Part shown: positions 26,319-34,734 of the stretch, piece by piece
Layout of the letters: every line of letters starts with the position of its first letter
Position numbering within the stretch: position 1 is the first letter of the stretch
Origin: JALZHR01 sp036388475
GTDB taxonomy: Bacteria > Acidobacteriota > Blastocatellia > Pyrinomonadales > Pyrinomonadaceae
Direction: 5' to 3'
Assembly (NCBI GenBank): GCA_036388475.1
Contig: DASVRT010000016.1
Span: forward strand, 6,351-70,350
Length of the DNA stretch: 64,000 bases
The notes under the pieces: generated by a model
Databases searched by the model: none
What the model was told of the DNA's origin: nothing
Seen by the model: the letters and a program-made list of their open reading frames with translations, nothing else
Translations under genes and position numbers: made by a program

Positions 26319-29282
26319 ATGCTCACAACCAAAAGACAATTTACCGACCGTCAAAAACTAAAAAGGTTGTGTCTCGAAATTCTGTTCATCGCGACGCTTG
26401 CAATTTGCGCCGCCGCAGCTTTCTTTCTGACGCGAAACGCTTTTTCGGCAAGCGGTATCTTGCCGGATAAATCTACCGTTCAGCCTGATAAATCCAACAT
26501 TACAGCCGCCCCGATAAATACGCCTTTAGCCCAAATTCCGCCGCAAACACAAGCCGCGCGAATAAAAATTATAGTCGGCACAACTCAAAACGTTCCCGTT
26601 AACACCGAAATAAATTCGGTTGTCGTAGTCACACCGGAAATTGCCTCGGCACAAATCAAGAACGTTAATTCCTTAACAATTACCGGACTTAAAATCGGCG
26701 AAACGATTTTGATAGTTTCCGACAGCCGAAAGCGACAGACATTTATTATCGAAGTCACGGGAAAACCCACTGTTTCCGAGCGGCAAAACGCTACATCTGT
26801 TGCGAGAGGCACGAAAACTGAAAAGGCGAAAACATCCGGTTTATACAATGTCTTATACGTTCAGGGCTTTGACCGAAACCCTTCGCTTCTCAAGCAAAAC
26901 ATCGAGTTTCGCCGCCAACTGTCAGAAGAAAAAACGCTCCGCATTTCCGGCGAAATATTCACGTTTACAGGCAATGACAAACGCGAACAGTCATTTGCTG
27001 CCGCGCAGAATTTCGGATTCGACCGCCTCTCGGTCGGAATCGATTTCCCCGAAAAAACAATCGATTTTCTGGACAGCCAAATCAACGTTTCTCCGCTTAG
27101 TTTTAATAACTATCCGATGCGCGGCTTTCATCTGGCGACAACGCCTGAATCTCCGTCCGGCACGGATTTACTCTCCAAAGGAATCGAAGTTTTCGCGGGA
27201 TTGGCGCGTCCGTCACTCGCCTTTTACGACGATGATCAGGGACGTGTTGCCGGCGCGGTGATTCCGGTCGCTAAAGGGCAATCGTGGCAAGCGCGGGCAG
27301 GTTTCATAACCGTTGTTCCGGAAAAAAATAACAGATTCGGAGACGGCGGAACTGTTTTGCTGATGACCGGCGCTTATACGCCGGATAAAAAAATTTCGGC
27401 GGACGGCGAAATGGCTTTTTCGAGCGGCGAGCTTTCATTAAGAGCCAGACTGGATTTAAAACTCAGGCAGTTCGGCGCATTCGGCGAGATTATTCGTTTC
27501 GACAAGAATTCTCCGCTGAACAGCATCGGCGCGCAGCCCGGCGGGCGCAGAAGCGAAGCGATGTCGTTTTACTGGCGACCCGATTCACATTTTAACGCTT
27601 CGGTCAGCTACAATCACACGGCGATAACGCGGCGCGTAAATTCCGGCTTGGCGGATTTTAACCGCTCGACATTTCTGGCGAATGCCGGGTATAGATTCAA
27701 CCGTGATGCGCGGCTTTTCTTTCGATTTCTAGACCAGCAGATTGAAACCGCAGTTCCGGGAAGCGCTTTGAAATTCCAGATTGCCGCGCGCACCGTAACC
27801 GCCGGTCACAATATCCGTTTTAATCATAATTGGGCGAACAGCGTCGAAGCCAGAATAAACTTCAGCCGCGAGGCAAATGCCGGTGCTGAATTGGAAAACG
27901 GATTCAGCTTGATTGAACAATTGCGCTTTTCATGGAAAAGAAACTCGGCGACAGGCTTTTTTAATTACACGTATAAGACGCCTTCGCTGACGAGTCTGGT
28001 CGTTCGCAATCCGCAGCTTCTTCCGCCGTCGCTTCAATCCGCTTTTATCTTAGACCCGGCGAGGTTTTTGCAGGTTTATCGCGACCGGCTCGCGTCCTTG
28101 CTTCCCGGTATCGAGCTACCGCTGACGCGCAGTTTAGATGCCGGAATCCGTTTTCAGACAAACTTTTCGCGCTTTACTTTGAGCGGCGAAACCAGATATA
28201 ACGCCGGCGAAATCCTGTCGCGCAACCAAAAAAATCTTTTCGCCTTCGTCGGGTTAAACGTGCGACTCGACGCCGCTAATTCCTTTCAAATAAACGGTTG
28301 GCGCTCTTTTGGCAACGGCGGGCAAGCGGCGGTTACTTTTTCCTACACGCATCGTTTCGGAGTCGAGAGCCGCGACGGTTTTCAATTTTCAAAATTATTC
28401 GGCTTTGACCGCGGTCGTATTCAAGGACGCGTTTATTACGATTTAAACAGTAACGGGCAGGATGATGCCGGTGAGCCGGGCACAGGCGGAATAACTGTTC
28501 GACTCGACGAAAAAAGAAGCGTCATGACGGATGTCAATGGTCGCTATCAATTCAATGCCGGTGAAGGCGGATACAACATTTCATTGGTCTCGGACGATTT
28601 GGGAAGTCGTCTGCGGGCGAGCACCGCCACGCAAAGGCAAGTTTCACTTTCCTCGGGTCAAACCATCAACGTGAATTTCGGTGTTATCGATTACGGATTT
28701 GTCGGAGGCTGTATTTTCAACGACACAAATCTGAGCGGTAAAGCGCCATCATCAAACTTGCACGGATTAAAAAACGTGCTCGTCCGTCTGCGTTCGAGTG
28801 ATGTAAAACCTGGCGGTTTAGCGGTCGAATCAGTAACGGATTCAAACGGCACATACGAGTTTCGCAACCTACGTCCCGGTAATTACACGCTTGAAATTGA
28901 TGCGATGACCTTGCCCGTAAATTTTAGGCTTCCCGCCGAGACTTCCCGGACAATTGCTGTTCTGCCGTTGCGGGGATTTTATTTTGATATTCCCGTCGCC
29001 GCTCAGCGGGCTGTGACCGGTATCGTTTTTATTGACAGAGACGGAGACGGACGATTCAGTCCGCAAAAAGAGGAGCCGGTTGAAGGCGCAACGATTATAT
29101 CAGGCAATAATAGTGTCGCCGTTTCTGATAGCAGCGGCGCATACGTCTTGCGAAATCTTCCCGCCGGAAAAATAAAATTGATTGCTCGCTCGCCGCGAGG
29201 CGTGGAAAGTTTCTCGACAATTATTGAACTCGGTGTGGAACCGGTAACAAAGCGTGAGGTAAATCTTGTAGTTCAGCGATGA
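26319..29282 (+). CDS. Usher-like outer-membrane protein with pilus-N domain and SdrD-B repeats
   Basis: The product has 987 residues from ATG 26319 (GAGGA ribosome site). Numbering here counts from that start. An N-terminal hydrophobic segment (~25-45) serves as signal or anchor. Residues ~85-150 resemble the pilus-formation N-terminal domain of CpaC/RcpA secretins (KIIVGTTQNVPVNTEIN, GLKIGETILIVSD). Residues ~170-690 are rich in amphipathic strands with aromatic belts, as expected of an outer-membrane beta-barrel. The C-terminus holds SdrD-B/carboxypeptidase-regulatory-like domains (GRVYYDLNSNGQDDAGEPG near 705; VTDSNGTYEFRNLRPGNY; VFIDRDGDGRFSPQKEE), also seen at usher and secretin-like C-termini. 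With the chaperone and subunit genes upstream, it is the likely export pore. The combination with a secretin-type N-domain is unusual. Confidence 0.65.
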   Translation: MLTTKRQFTDRQKLKRLCLEILFIATLAICAAAAFFLTRNAFSASGILPDKSTVQPDKSNITAAPINTPLAQIPPQTQAARIKIIVGTTQNVPVNTEINSVVVVTPEIASAQIKNVNSLTITGLKIGETILIVSDSRKRQTFIIEVTGKPTVSERQNATSVARGTKTEKAKTSGLYNVLYVQGFDRNPSLLKQNIEFRRQLSEEKTLRISGEIFTFTGNDKREQSFAAAQNFGFDRLSVGIDFPEKTIDFLDSQINVSPLSFNNYPMRGFHLATTPESPSGTDLLSKGIEVFAGLARPSLAFYDDDQGRVAGAVIPVAKGQSWQARAGFITVVPEKNNRFGDGGTVLLMTGAYTPDKKISADGEMAFSSGELSLRARLDLKLRQFGAFGEIIRFDKNSPLNSIGAQPGGRRSEAMSFYWRPDSHFNASVSYNHTAITRRVNSGLADFNRSTFLANAGYRFNRDARLFFRFLDQQIETAVPGSALKFQIAARTVTAGHNIRFNHNWANSVEARINFSREANAGAELENGFSLIEQLRFSWKRNSATGFFNYTYKTPSLTSLVVRNPQLLPPSLQSAFILDPARFLQVYRDRLASLLPGIELPLTRSLDAGIRFQTNFSRFTLSGETRYNAGEILSRNQKNLFAFVGLNVRLDAANSFQINGWRSFGNGGQAAVTFSYTHRFGVESRDGFQFSKLFGFDRGRIQGRVYYDLNSNGQDDAGEPGTGGITVRLDEKRSVMTDVNGRYQFNAGEGGYNISLVSDDLGSRLRASTATQRQVSLSSGQTINVNFGVIDYGFVGGCIFNDTNLSGKAPSSNLHGLKNVLVRLRSSDVKPGGLAVESVTDSNGTYEFRNLRPGNYTLEIDAMTLPVNFRLPAETSRTIAVLPLRGFYFDIPVAAQRAVTGIVFIDRDGDGRFSPQKEEPVEGATIISGNNSVAVSDSSGAYVLRNLPAGKIKLIARSPRGVESFSTIIELGVEPVTKREVNLVVQR

Positions 29283-29299
29283 TTAAATGGAATAGAGTA

Positions 29300-30694
29300 C
29301 TAATTCTTTTGCGCTTTGAGTTCGCCGCGTTTAATAATTCGAGTTAGAGTTTTGCGGTCTATGTTCAGCAGGCGAGCCGCCGCTTGTTTATTGTCGCCTG
29401 TATAAGCAAGGACTTGAGCGACATACTTTTCTTCCATCTCGGTGAGCGATAACCATTTATCTTCAGTCTTTTGCGGCGCTGCAAAAGCTTCGGCAAGCGG
29501 CGGTTGTGTTTCACTAAAATTCCGGACGCGAGAAGGTAAATGTTCAGAATAGACGATGTCGTCAGCCAGCGAAACGGCGTGGAGAACTACATTTTCCAAT
29601 TCACGGACGTTTCCTTTCCAACTGTAATTTTTAAGAATTTCAAGCGCGGCAGGCGAGAATTTTACCGTTGAAGTCTCCGGCGGACGAGTTTGCTTGGCGA
29701 AATGCTCGGCAAGCAGCGGTATGTCTTCGGTGCGCTCACGAAGCGGCGGCAGATGTATCGTCACTGCGTTTAGACGATACATCAAATCTTGTCGGAAGCG
29801 ACCTTCTCTGACTTCTTCCTCAATATCACGATTGGTCGCGGCGATAACGCGGACATCTACTTTCTGAGTTCGGTTTGAACCGACACGGCGAATTTCTCCC
29901 TGCTGCAAAGCCCGCAGCAGCTTAACTTGAAACAGCGGACTCGTTTCGGTAATTTCGTCGAGAAAAATCGTGCCGCCGTCGGCTTCTTCCCACAATCCGA
30001 CACGCTCGCGGTCTGCTCCGGTAAAGGAGCCTTTAGCGTGACCGAACAACTCCGATTCAATTAACTCAATGGGAATTGCGCCGCAATTAACCGTGACAAA
30101 TTCGCCAGCCGTCCGCCTGCTGCGTTGGTGAATAGCGCGCGCCACAACTTCCTTTCCGGTTCCCGATTCGCCTGTGATAAGCACTGGCAGATTTGTTCCT
30201 GCCACTCGCCCGACAGGTTTTAAACATTCAACGAATTTCGGGCTTATGCCGATTAAAGGAATATCCGAAATATAGCCGGAAGAGAAGCCGATTGGACTTG
30301 ATTTATCATCCGGTACTCGAATTTGAGATTGTTCCTGAACGACTTTGGAAATGTTTAGAATATCATCAACGGTGAAGGGTTTAACTAAATAATCATAAGC
30401 GCCGATTGCAGTTGCGTCGAGTGCGCCCGCAGCAGAACCGTGCCCGGTCATTAAAACAAACCGTGCTTTCGGTTGTTGTTCCGAAAACTTGCGTAGAACT
30501 GCATAGCCGTCAGCTCCGCCAAGCAGCACATCACAAAAAACAAGCTGCCACTCTTGTTTTTCGAGCATTTCAAATGCTTCGTCGGCAGTGCGCGCTTCGC
30601 TCACCTCCCAACCGTCTGAATGCAGAACTTGAGAGACAAAGCCGCTAACCTGAGGCTCATCATCGATGACGAGTGCTTGTGGGCACTTTTTCAC
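29300..30694 (-). CDS. NtrC-family sigma54-dependent response regulator
   Basis: Receiver, AAA+ and Fis-type helix-turn-helix domains are all present. The receiver has DD at residues 11-12 and phospho-Asp55 (LVFCDVLLGGADG, a variant of the usual DxxMPG). The AAA+ domain shows Walker A GESGTGKE, Walker B GGTIFLDEI, and the sigma54-contact loop as GSFTGA instead of GAFTGA. The C-terminal HTH is AAARLLNIDRKTLTRIIKRG. I start it at GTG 30694 (VKKCPQALVIDDEP), because the frame's upstream ATG (30742) would add 16 residues that look like a transcribed leader (TATACT at the -10 spacing). It converges on the fibre operon with a 17-bp gap and probably activates its sigma54 promoter. Confidence 0.9.
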   Translation of the reverse strand: MKKCPQALVIDDEPQVSGFVSQVLHSDGWEVSEARTADEAFEMLEKQEWQLVFCDVLLGGADGYAVLRKFSEQQPKARFVLMTGHGSAAGALDATAIGAYDYLVKPFTVDDILNISKVVQEQSQIRVPDDKSSPIGFSSGYISDIPLIGISPKFVECLKPVGRVAGTNLPVLITGESGTGKEVVARAIHQRSRRTAGEFVTVNCGAIPIELIESELFGHAKGSFTGADRERVGLWEEADGGTIFLDEITETSPLFQVKLLRALQQGEIRRVGSNRTQKVDVRVIAATNRDIEEEVREGRFRQDLMYRLNAVTIHLPPLRERTEDIPLLAEHFAKQTRPPETSTVKFSPAALEILKNYSWKGNVRELENVVLHAVSLADDIVYSEHLPSRVRNFSETQPPLAEAFAAPQKTEDKWLSLTEMEEKYVAQVLAYTGDNKQAAARLLNIDRKTLTRIIKRGELKAQKN

Positions 30695-30836
30695 AGGTGG
30701 AGTATAGCACGTTATGGTAAAAATTCCAGTAATGCTAAGCAAAGCTCAAAATTAAATAATTGCCTCGTATTTTCAGAGAAGTGCTTCCATAAAAGGAAGC
30801 CCTTCAGGTAATAATTTTGGCGGCTATCCAAAATCT

Positions 30837-31160
30837 ATGCGACGGCTCAATGCTATTTGTGAATACCATAAAAATGGAAATATTTCGGAGGCTTTTGAGC
30901 AGATATTAGAAATAGTTCTCTACAGCCATAACGGACAGAGGCGAGTATTGCCGTTCAAACTCGGTCAAACAAATATTATTACTGGCAAATCAGCAACGGG
31001 TAAGTCTGCATTAATTGAAATTGTTGATTATTGTCTGGGTCGCGGTGAATGTAATGTTCCTGAAGGCGTTATAAGAGATACTGTTGCTTGGTTTGGATTA
31101 AAATTACAATTTCCCACCGGGCAAATATTTATTGCGCGACAAACTCTAGTAGGGATATGA
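30837..31160 (+). pseudogene. Truncated N-terminus of a DUF3732-type SMC-like ATPase
   Basis: Only about 107 codons remain. The segment ILEIVLYSHNGQRRVLPFKL, then NIITGKSATGKSALIEIVDYCLG and FIARQ, matches the start of DUF3732 AAA/SMC-like ATPases, with Walker A GKSATGKS; full-length members have 500-700 residues. The frame ends at TGA 31160. Continuing coding-like sequence is visible in the next frame (GYESSDNFRSVADLVKLDCF), showing a frameshift followed by a deletion. DUF3732 proteins are known as ATPase components of ABC-three-component (ABC-3C) systems, implicated in defence; that the fragment derives from one is inference. The surroundings are A+T-rich and look acquired. Confidence 0.7.
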
Positions 31161-31210
31161 ATCTTCAGATAATTTCCGTAGCGTTGCCGATTTAGTAAAG
31201 CTGGATTGTT

Positions 31211-31768
31211 TCAAGCAAAGCCGCCAGCAAATATTTCCAGCAAAGACAAATAAAAATGCCCAAATTCTGATAGTGGGTAAAAATTTTTGCTAACGTAATC
31301 AGTTTTAGAAATCTTCCTTAAAAATTTCAGATTTCTCTTGCTGATTATTGAATTTTTCTCAAGCAGAGAATATATATTTTCAATAAAAGTTTTGTATATG
31401 AATGACCACGTTGAGCTTTCTGTTGCATTATGAAGAGACGGATAATAGCGACTGAAAGACGAATAATCATGATTACTTTCGGCAAAACAGGGCGCTTTGA
31501 TTTGTTCCTGCACAAAAAGTAAATAATTTTCGGGGAAATCATCAAAAATTGACAGAGCTTTTAATAATGAATGGTGCAGATTGTAGTTGGAAAGTTCTCT
31601 ATAATCAGGAATGGCTTCAGTATCATACATTCTCAATACCAACCTGGAGAAATAATCCATTAAAAGCGAAAATTTATCCAGAGAAAAATTTATAAGCGGA
31701 TTATGAGAAGAAACAATATCTGATTTTGAAATTTCTAGTCTGAGCAGTAGATAGACGTGTTTAGTCAC
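31211..31768 (-). CDS. Hypothetical protein, helical, 185 aa
   Basis: I do not recognise this protein. It appears mainly alpha-helical, rich in Leu, Ser, Phe and Tyr, and lacks a signal peptide or membrane segment. It starts with GTG 31768 and overlaps the stop of the 71-residue frame upstream by four bases (GTGA), so translation is coupled, or the two are halves of one broken gene. Base composition is far more A+T-rich than the suf genes to the right, consistent with horizontal acquisition together with the truncated ATPase beside it. Confidence 0.5.
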   Translation of the reverse strand: MTKHVYLLLRLEISKSDIVSSHNPLINFSLDKFSLLMDYFSRLVLRMYDTEAIPDYRELSNYNLHHSLLKALSIFDDFPENYLLFVQEQIKAPCFAESNHDYSSFSRYYPSLHNATESSTWSFIYKTFIENIYSLLEKNSIISKRNLKFLRKISKTDYVSKNFYPLSEFGHFYLSLLEIFAGGFA

Positions 31769-31980
31769 CCGGAATTCAGTCTCCGAAAGGGATTCTTATG
31801 TGCTAATACCTCTAAGTACTCAAGAGCCTTCTCCTTCTCATCATTGAACAAACAAAGAATTGACAGACCCGGATTTCTCGCCGATTCAGACGGATGAGTT
31901 TGAATGACTTCCTGCAAATTAAGCCGATAGCTGGCTGATTGACAGGCTTTTTCCAGTGAAAACTCTTTTTTCTTTAACAT
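31765..31980 (-). CDS. Small hypothetical protein or N-terminal fragment, 71 aa
   Basis: The 71-residue frame begins MLKKKEFSLEKACQSASYRL and contains a helical segment, NDEKEKALEYLEVLAHKNP, that could be a TPR-like helix pair. It overlaps the 185-residue gene downstream by GTGA. Either this is a small gene coupled to the next, or both are parts of a single 250-residue protein split by a frameshift. No family is recognised. A+T-rich composition is shared with its neighbour. Confidence 0.4.
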   Translation of the reverse strand: MLKKKEFSLEKACQSASYRLNLQEVIQTHPSESARNPGLSILCLFNDEKEKALEYLEVLAHKNPFRRLNSG

Positions 31981-32071
31981 TCCATTTAAAATCGAGATTA
32001 TGTTTTAAAGTAAGCTTGCGTTCTTTTACGGATTTTATCCTTCCGCCAATCTCGTCAAAAGACAGATTTGG

Positions 32072-32371
32072 CTATTTTCTTCTGTTCGTCTTAACTTTTT
32101 TAGCAGTTTTTTTCGCTTTAATAATTTTGAAATGATTGCCGTTGAGCCAGCCTTCGGAATTTGTTTTCGGGTCAATCACCCGATACCAAACTCCGGTTGA
32201 TTCTTCGCTAACCAGAACCAGTTTTTCTCCTACCGCAACTTTACGAATGACTTTGCTTTTCGGCTCGGCTTCACTCATCAAATTGGGTTTCCTGGTTATT
32301 TCCGCGAATGAACCAGCGGAAAACGGTCGCTGTGATAAATTATTCTTTTTCTCAAATGTCCGGCAAAGCAT
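32072..32371 (-). CDS. Bacterial SH3-domain protein, 99 aa
   Basis: Residues ~35-82 fit a bacterial SH3 (SH3b) domain: SKVIRKVAVGEKLVLVSEES, then WYRVIDP and GWLNGNHFKI. A very basic tail follows (KAKKTAKKVKTNRRK). SH3b domains usually bind peptidoglycan or peptides, but no signal peptide is visible here. The first ~30 residues do not look conserved, so the protein may be an internal fragment of a longer exported protein that has lost its leader. An alternative start is the methionine at residue 32. Confidence 0.55.
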   Translation of the reverse strand: MLCRTFEKKNNLSQRPFSAGSFAEITRKPNLMSEAEPKSKVIRKVAVGEKLVLVSEESTGVWYRVIDPKTNSEGWLNGNHFKIIKAKKTAKKVKTNRRK

Positions 32372-32406
32372 TTCGGTCTTAACTCACCATTGACTTTTCA
32401 GCAATC

Positions 32407-32440
32407 TTGATAAAAAAGTAAAGATTTGCTAATCTATTAT
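32407..32440 (+). promoter_or_regulatory. Promoter/operator region of the rrf2-suf operon
   Basis: TTGATA (32407-32412) and TAATCT (32430-32435) are 17 bp apart; a better -10, TATTAT (32435-32440), lacks a good -35. A dyad AGATT-TGCT-AATCT (32422-32435) overlaps the -10 region, a natural place for autorepression by the Rrf2 protein encoded 38 bp downstream. Confidence 0.4.
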
Positions 32441-32477
32441 TTGCTACAAAATGCAAAATTTTTAATCGGATAAACAG

Positions 32478-32957
32478 ATGAAAATATCGGCACAGGAAGA
32501 ATATGGATTGCGTTGTTTGGTACAGTTGGCAACTTTGTCCGGGAACGAATCGCGGACTTTGCCGCAGATTGCCGAGCTGGAAGGGATTTCCGTGGCGAAT
32601 GCGGGAAAGCTGATGTGGCTTTTAAATAAAGCGGGTTTTGTGCAGGCGACGCGCGGGACGAAGGGCGGTTATAGCCTGGCGCGTCCGGCGAGCGAGATTC
32701 GCTTGAGCGAAGTCATCAAGGTTCTGGATGAAGACGTTTTAAATAAACATTGCGAAAGCTACACGGGCGTTTTGGAGACGTGCGTTCATAAAGGCGATTG
32801 CGGCATTCGTCCGGTGATTGTCGGGCTGCACGAGATTGTCGAAAACGCTCTGTCGCAGATAACTCTGGCGCAATTGGTCGGACCTGAAAGCGCAGTTGAC
32901 GCGATGTTTCATCAAATTAAGGGCATTCATCGCACCATCGAGCCGCAGAGAATTTAA
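32478..32957 (+). CDS. Rrf2-family Fe-S-responsive repressor (SufR/IscR-like)
   Basis: The 159-residue protein starts with the typical MKISAQEEYGLRCLVQLA and a winged helix-turn-helix (LPQIAELEGISVANAGKLMWLLNKAGFV, then GTKGGYSLARP). Three cysteines near residues 94-112 (HCESYTGVLETCVHKGDC) match the Fe-S ligands of IscR-type regulators. The family senses cluster supply and represses Fe-S assembly genes when supply is sufficient. It is the first gene before sufB (77-bp gap), so it almost certainly controls this suf operon, including itself through the dyad at 32422. Confidence 0.85.
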   Translation: MKISAQEEYGLRCLVQLATLSGNESRTLPQIAELEGISVANAGKLMWLLNKAGFVQATRGTKGGYSLARPASEIRLSEVIKVLDEDVLNKHCESYTGVLETCVHKGDCGIRPVIVGLHEIVENALSQITLAQLVGPESAVDAMFHQIKGIHRTIEPQRI

Positions 32958-33034
32958 GCGCGGGGCAAAGCAGGCAGCGGTCGGCAGAGACGACCGGCTT
33001 TAAACTTTAAACTTTAAATATTGAACTTATTTTT

Positions 33035-34474
33035 ATGTCGACAGCAACAGAATTATTAACAAACAGGGAATATAAATACGGTTTTGTCACCGATATCGAA
33101 ACGGAAACGATTGCGAAAGGCTTGTCGGAAGACACGATTCGCCTGATTTCGTCGAAGAAAAACGAGCCGGAATGGATGCTCGAATTTCGCCTGAAAGCGT
33201 ATCGCCACTGGCTGAAAATGAAACAGCCCGATAATTGGGCGAATTTTAATTATCCGAATATCGATTTTCAAAACATCAGTTATTACAGCGCGCCGAAGCA
33301 GAAGGCGAAAAAGCAGAGTCTGGACGAAGTCGACCCGGAACTCTTAAAGACTTTTGAAAAGCTCGGCATTCCTTTGAGCGAACAGAAAATGCTGGCGAAC
33401 GTTGCGGTCGATGCCGTGTTCGACTCGGTTTCGGTGGCGACGACGTATAAGAAAAAACTGCTCGAAGCGGGCGTGATTTTCTGCTCGTTTACCGAAGCGG
33501 TGCACGATTATCCCGAACTCATCAAAAAATATCTCGGCTCGGTCGTGCCGACCAACGATAATTATTACGCGGCTTTAAATTCGGCGGTTTTTTCGGACGG
33601 CTCGTTCGTTTTTATTCCGAAAGGCGTGCGCTGTCCGATGGAGCTTTCGACGTATTTTCGCATCAATACGCAGGATTCGGGGCAGTTTGAACGCACGTTA
33701 ATTGTTGCCGAGGAAGGCGGTTACGTTGCCTATAACGAAGGCTGCACCGCGCCGCAATTCGATACGAATCAGCTTCACGCGGCGGTCGTCGAGCTGGTCG
33801 CTTTAGAGAATGCGGAAATCAAATATTCGACCGTGCAGAATTGGTATGCGGGCGACGAATCGGGCAAAGGCGGAATTTATAATTTCGTCACCAAGCGCGG
33901 CGCGTGTCGCGGTAAAAACTCGAAAATTTCGTGGACGCAGGTCGAAACCGGAAGCGCAATTACGTGGAAATATCCGTCGGTGATTTTGCAGGGCGACAAT
34001 TCCATCGGCGAATTTTATTCGGTCGCGCTGACGAACAACGCGCAGATTGCCGACACCGGCACGAAGATGATTCACCTCGGCAAAAACACGAAATCGACGA
34101 TTATTTCCAAAGGAATTTCCGCCGGAAAATCGAATAATTCGTATCGCGGACTCGTGAAAATTATGCCGAAAGCCGCTGGCGCGCGCAATTACACGCAGTG
34201 CGATTCGATGCTGATTGGCGGCAAAAGCGAAGCGAACACTTTCCCGTATATCGAGGTGATGAACAACACGGCGCGCGTCGAGCACGAAGCGACGACCTCG
34301 AAAATCAGCGAAGAACAATTGTTTTATCTGCAACAGCGCGGCATCTCGCAGGAAGACGCGGTTTCATTAATCATCAACGGTTTCTGCAAGGAAGTTTTTC
34401 GCGAGCTGCCGATGGAATACGCCGTCGAAGCGACGAAACTTTTGGGATTGAAACTTGAGGGCAGCGTCGGCTAA
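33035..34474 (+). CDS. sufB: Fe-S cluster assembly scaffold protein SufB
   Basis: The 479-residue length is normal for SufB, with the characteristic sequences FIPKGVRCPMELSTYFRIN, EGCTAPQFDTNQLHAAVVEL, YSTVQNWYAGD and NSYRGLVKI. SufB builds the cluster with SufC and SufD from sulfur delivered by SufS/SufU. Cysteines in the family's central beta-helix are kept (SEGCTAP-type, TQCDSMLIG). It is the first structural gene after rrf2. The stop codon overlaps the next start (TAATG), so translation is coupled to an unrelated small membrane protein rather than to sufC. Confidence 0.95.
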   Translation: MSTATELLTNREYKYGFVTDIETETIAKGLSEDTIRLISSKKNEPEWMLEFRLKAYRHWLKMKQPDNWANFNYPNIDFQNISYYSAPKQKAKKQSLDEVDPELLKTFEKLGIPLSEQKMLANVAVDAVFDSVSVATTYKKKLLEAGVIFCSFTEAVHDYPELIKKYLGSVVPTNDNYYAALNSAVFSDGSFVFIPKGVRCPMELSTYFRINTQDSGQFERTLIVAEEGGYVAYNEGCTAPQFDTNQLHAAVVELVALENAEIKYSTVQNWYAGDESGKGGIYNFVTKRGACRGKNSKISWTQVETGSAITWKYPSVILQGDNSIGEFYSVALTNNAQIADTGTKMIHLGKNTKSTIISKGISAGKSNNSYRGLVKIMPKAAGARNYTQCDSMLIGGKSEANTFPYIEVMNNTARVEHEATTSKISEEQLFYLQQRGISQEDAVSLIINGFCKEVFRELPMEYAVEATKLLGLKLEGSVG

Positions 34475-34734
34475 TGGAATCTTTATTATTTGACGTGCTC
34501 GGTTGGATAGGCGCGTTCCTGCTTCTGCTGGCGTATGCGCTGGTTTCGTTCAAAAAGCTGGAAGCGGATTCGGCAGCTTACCAATGGCTGAATATTACGG
34601 CGAGCGTTTTGCTGCTGGTCAATACGATTTTTTACGGCGCTTATCCGTCGAGTTTTGTTAATGCCGCCTGGACGGTTATTGCTTTGGTCGCAATTTTGAC
34701 GATTAAAAAAAGGTATGCAAAAAATACAAATTGA
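34474..34734 (+). CDS. Small two-to-three-helix membrane protein (CBU_0592-like)
   Basis: The 86 residues form about three hydrophobic helices (VLGWIGAFLLLLAYALVSF; WLNITASVLLLVNTIFYGA; FVNAAWTVIALVAILTI). This resembles the small CBU_0592/SMR-like membrane family of unknown function. The ATG overlaps the sufB stop codon by one base and the last 20 bases overlap ridA, so it is tightly embedded in the operon. No catalytic residues can be named. Confidence 0.65.
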   Translation: MESLLFDVLGWIGAFLLLLAYALVSFKKLEADSAAYQWLNITASVLLLVNTIFYGAYPSSFVNAAWTVIALVAILTIKKRYAKNTN

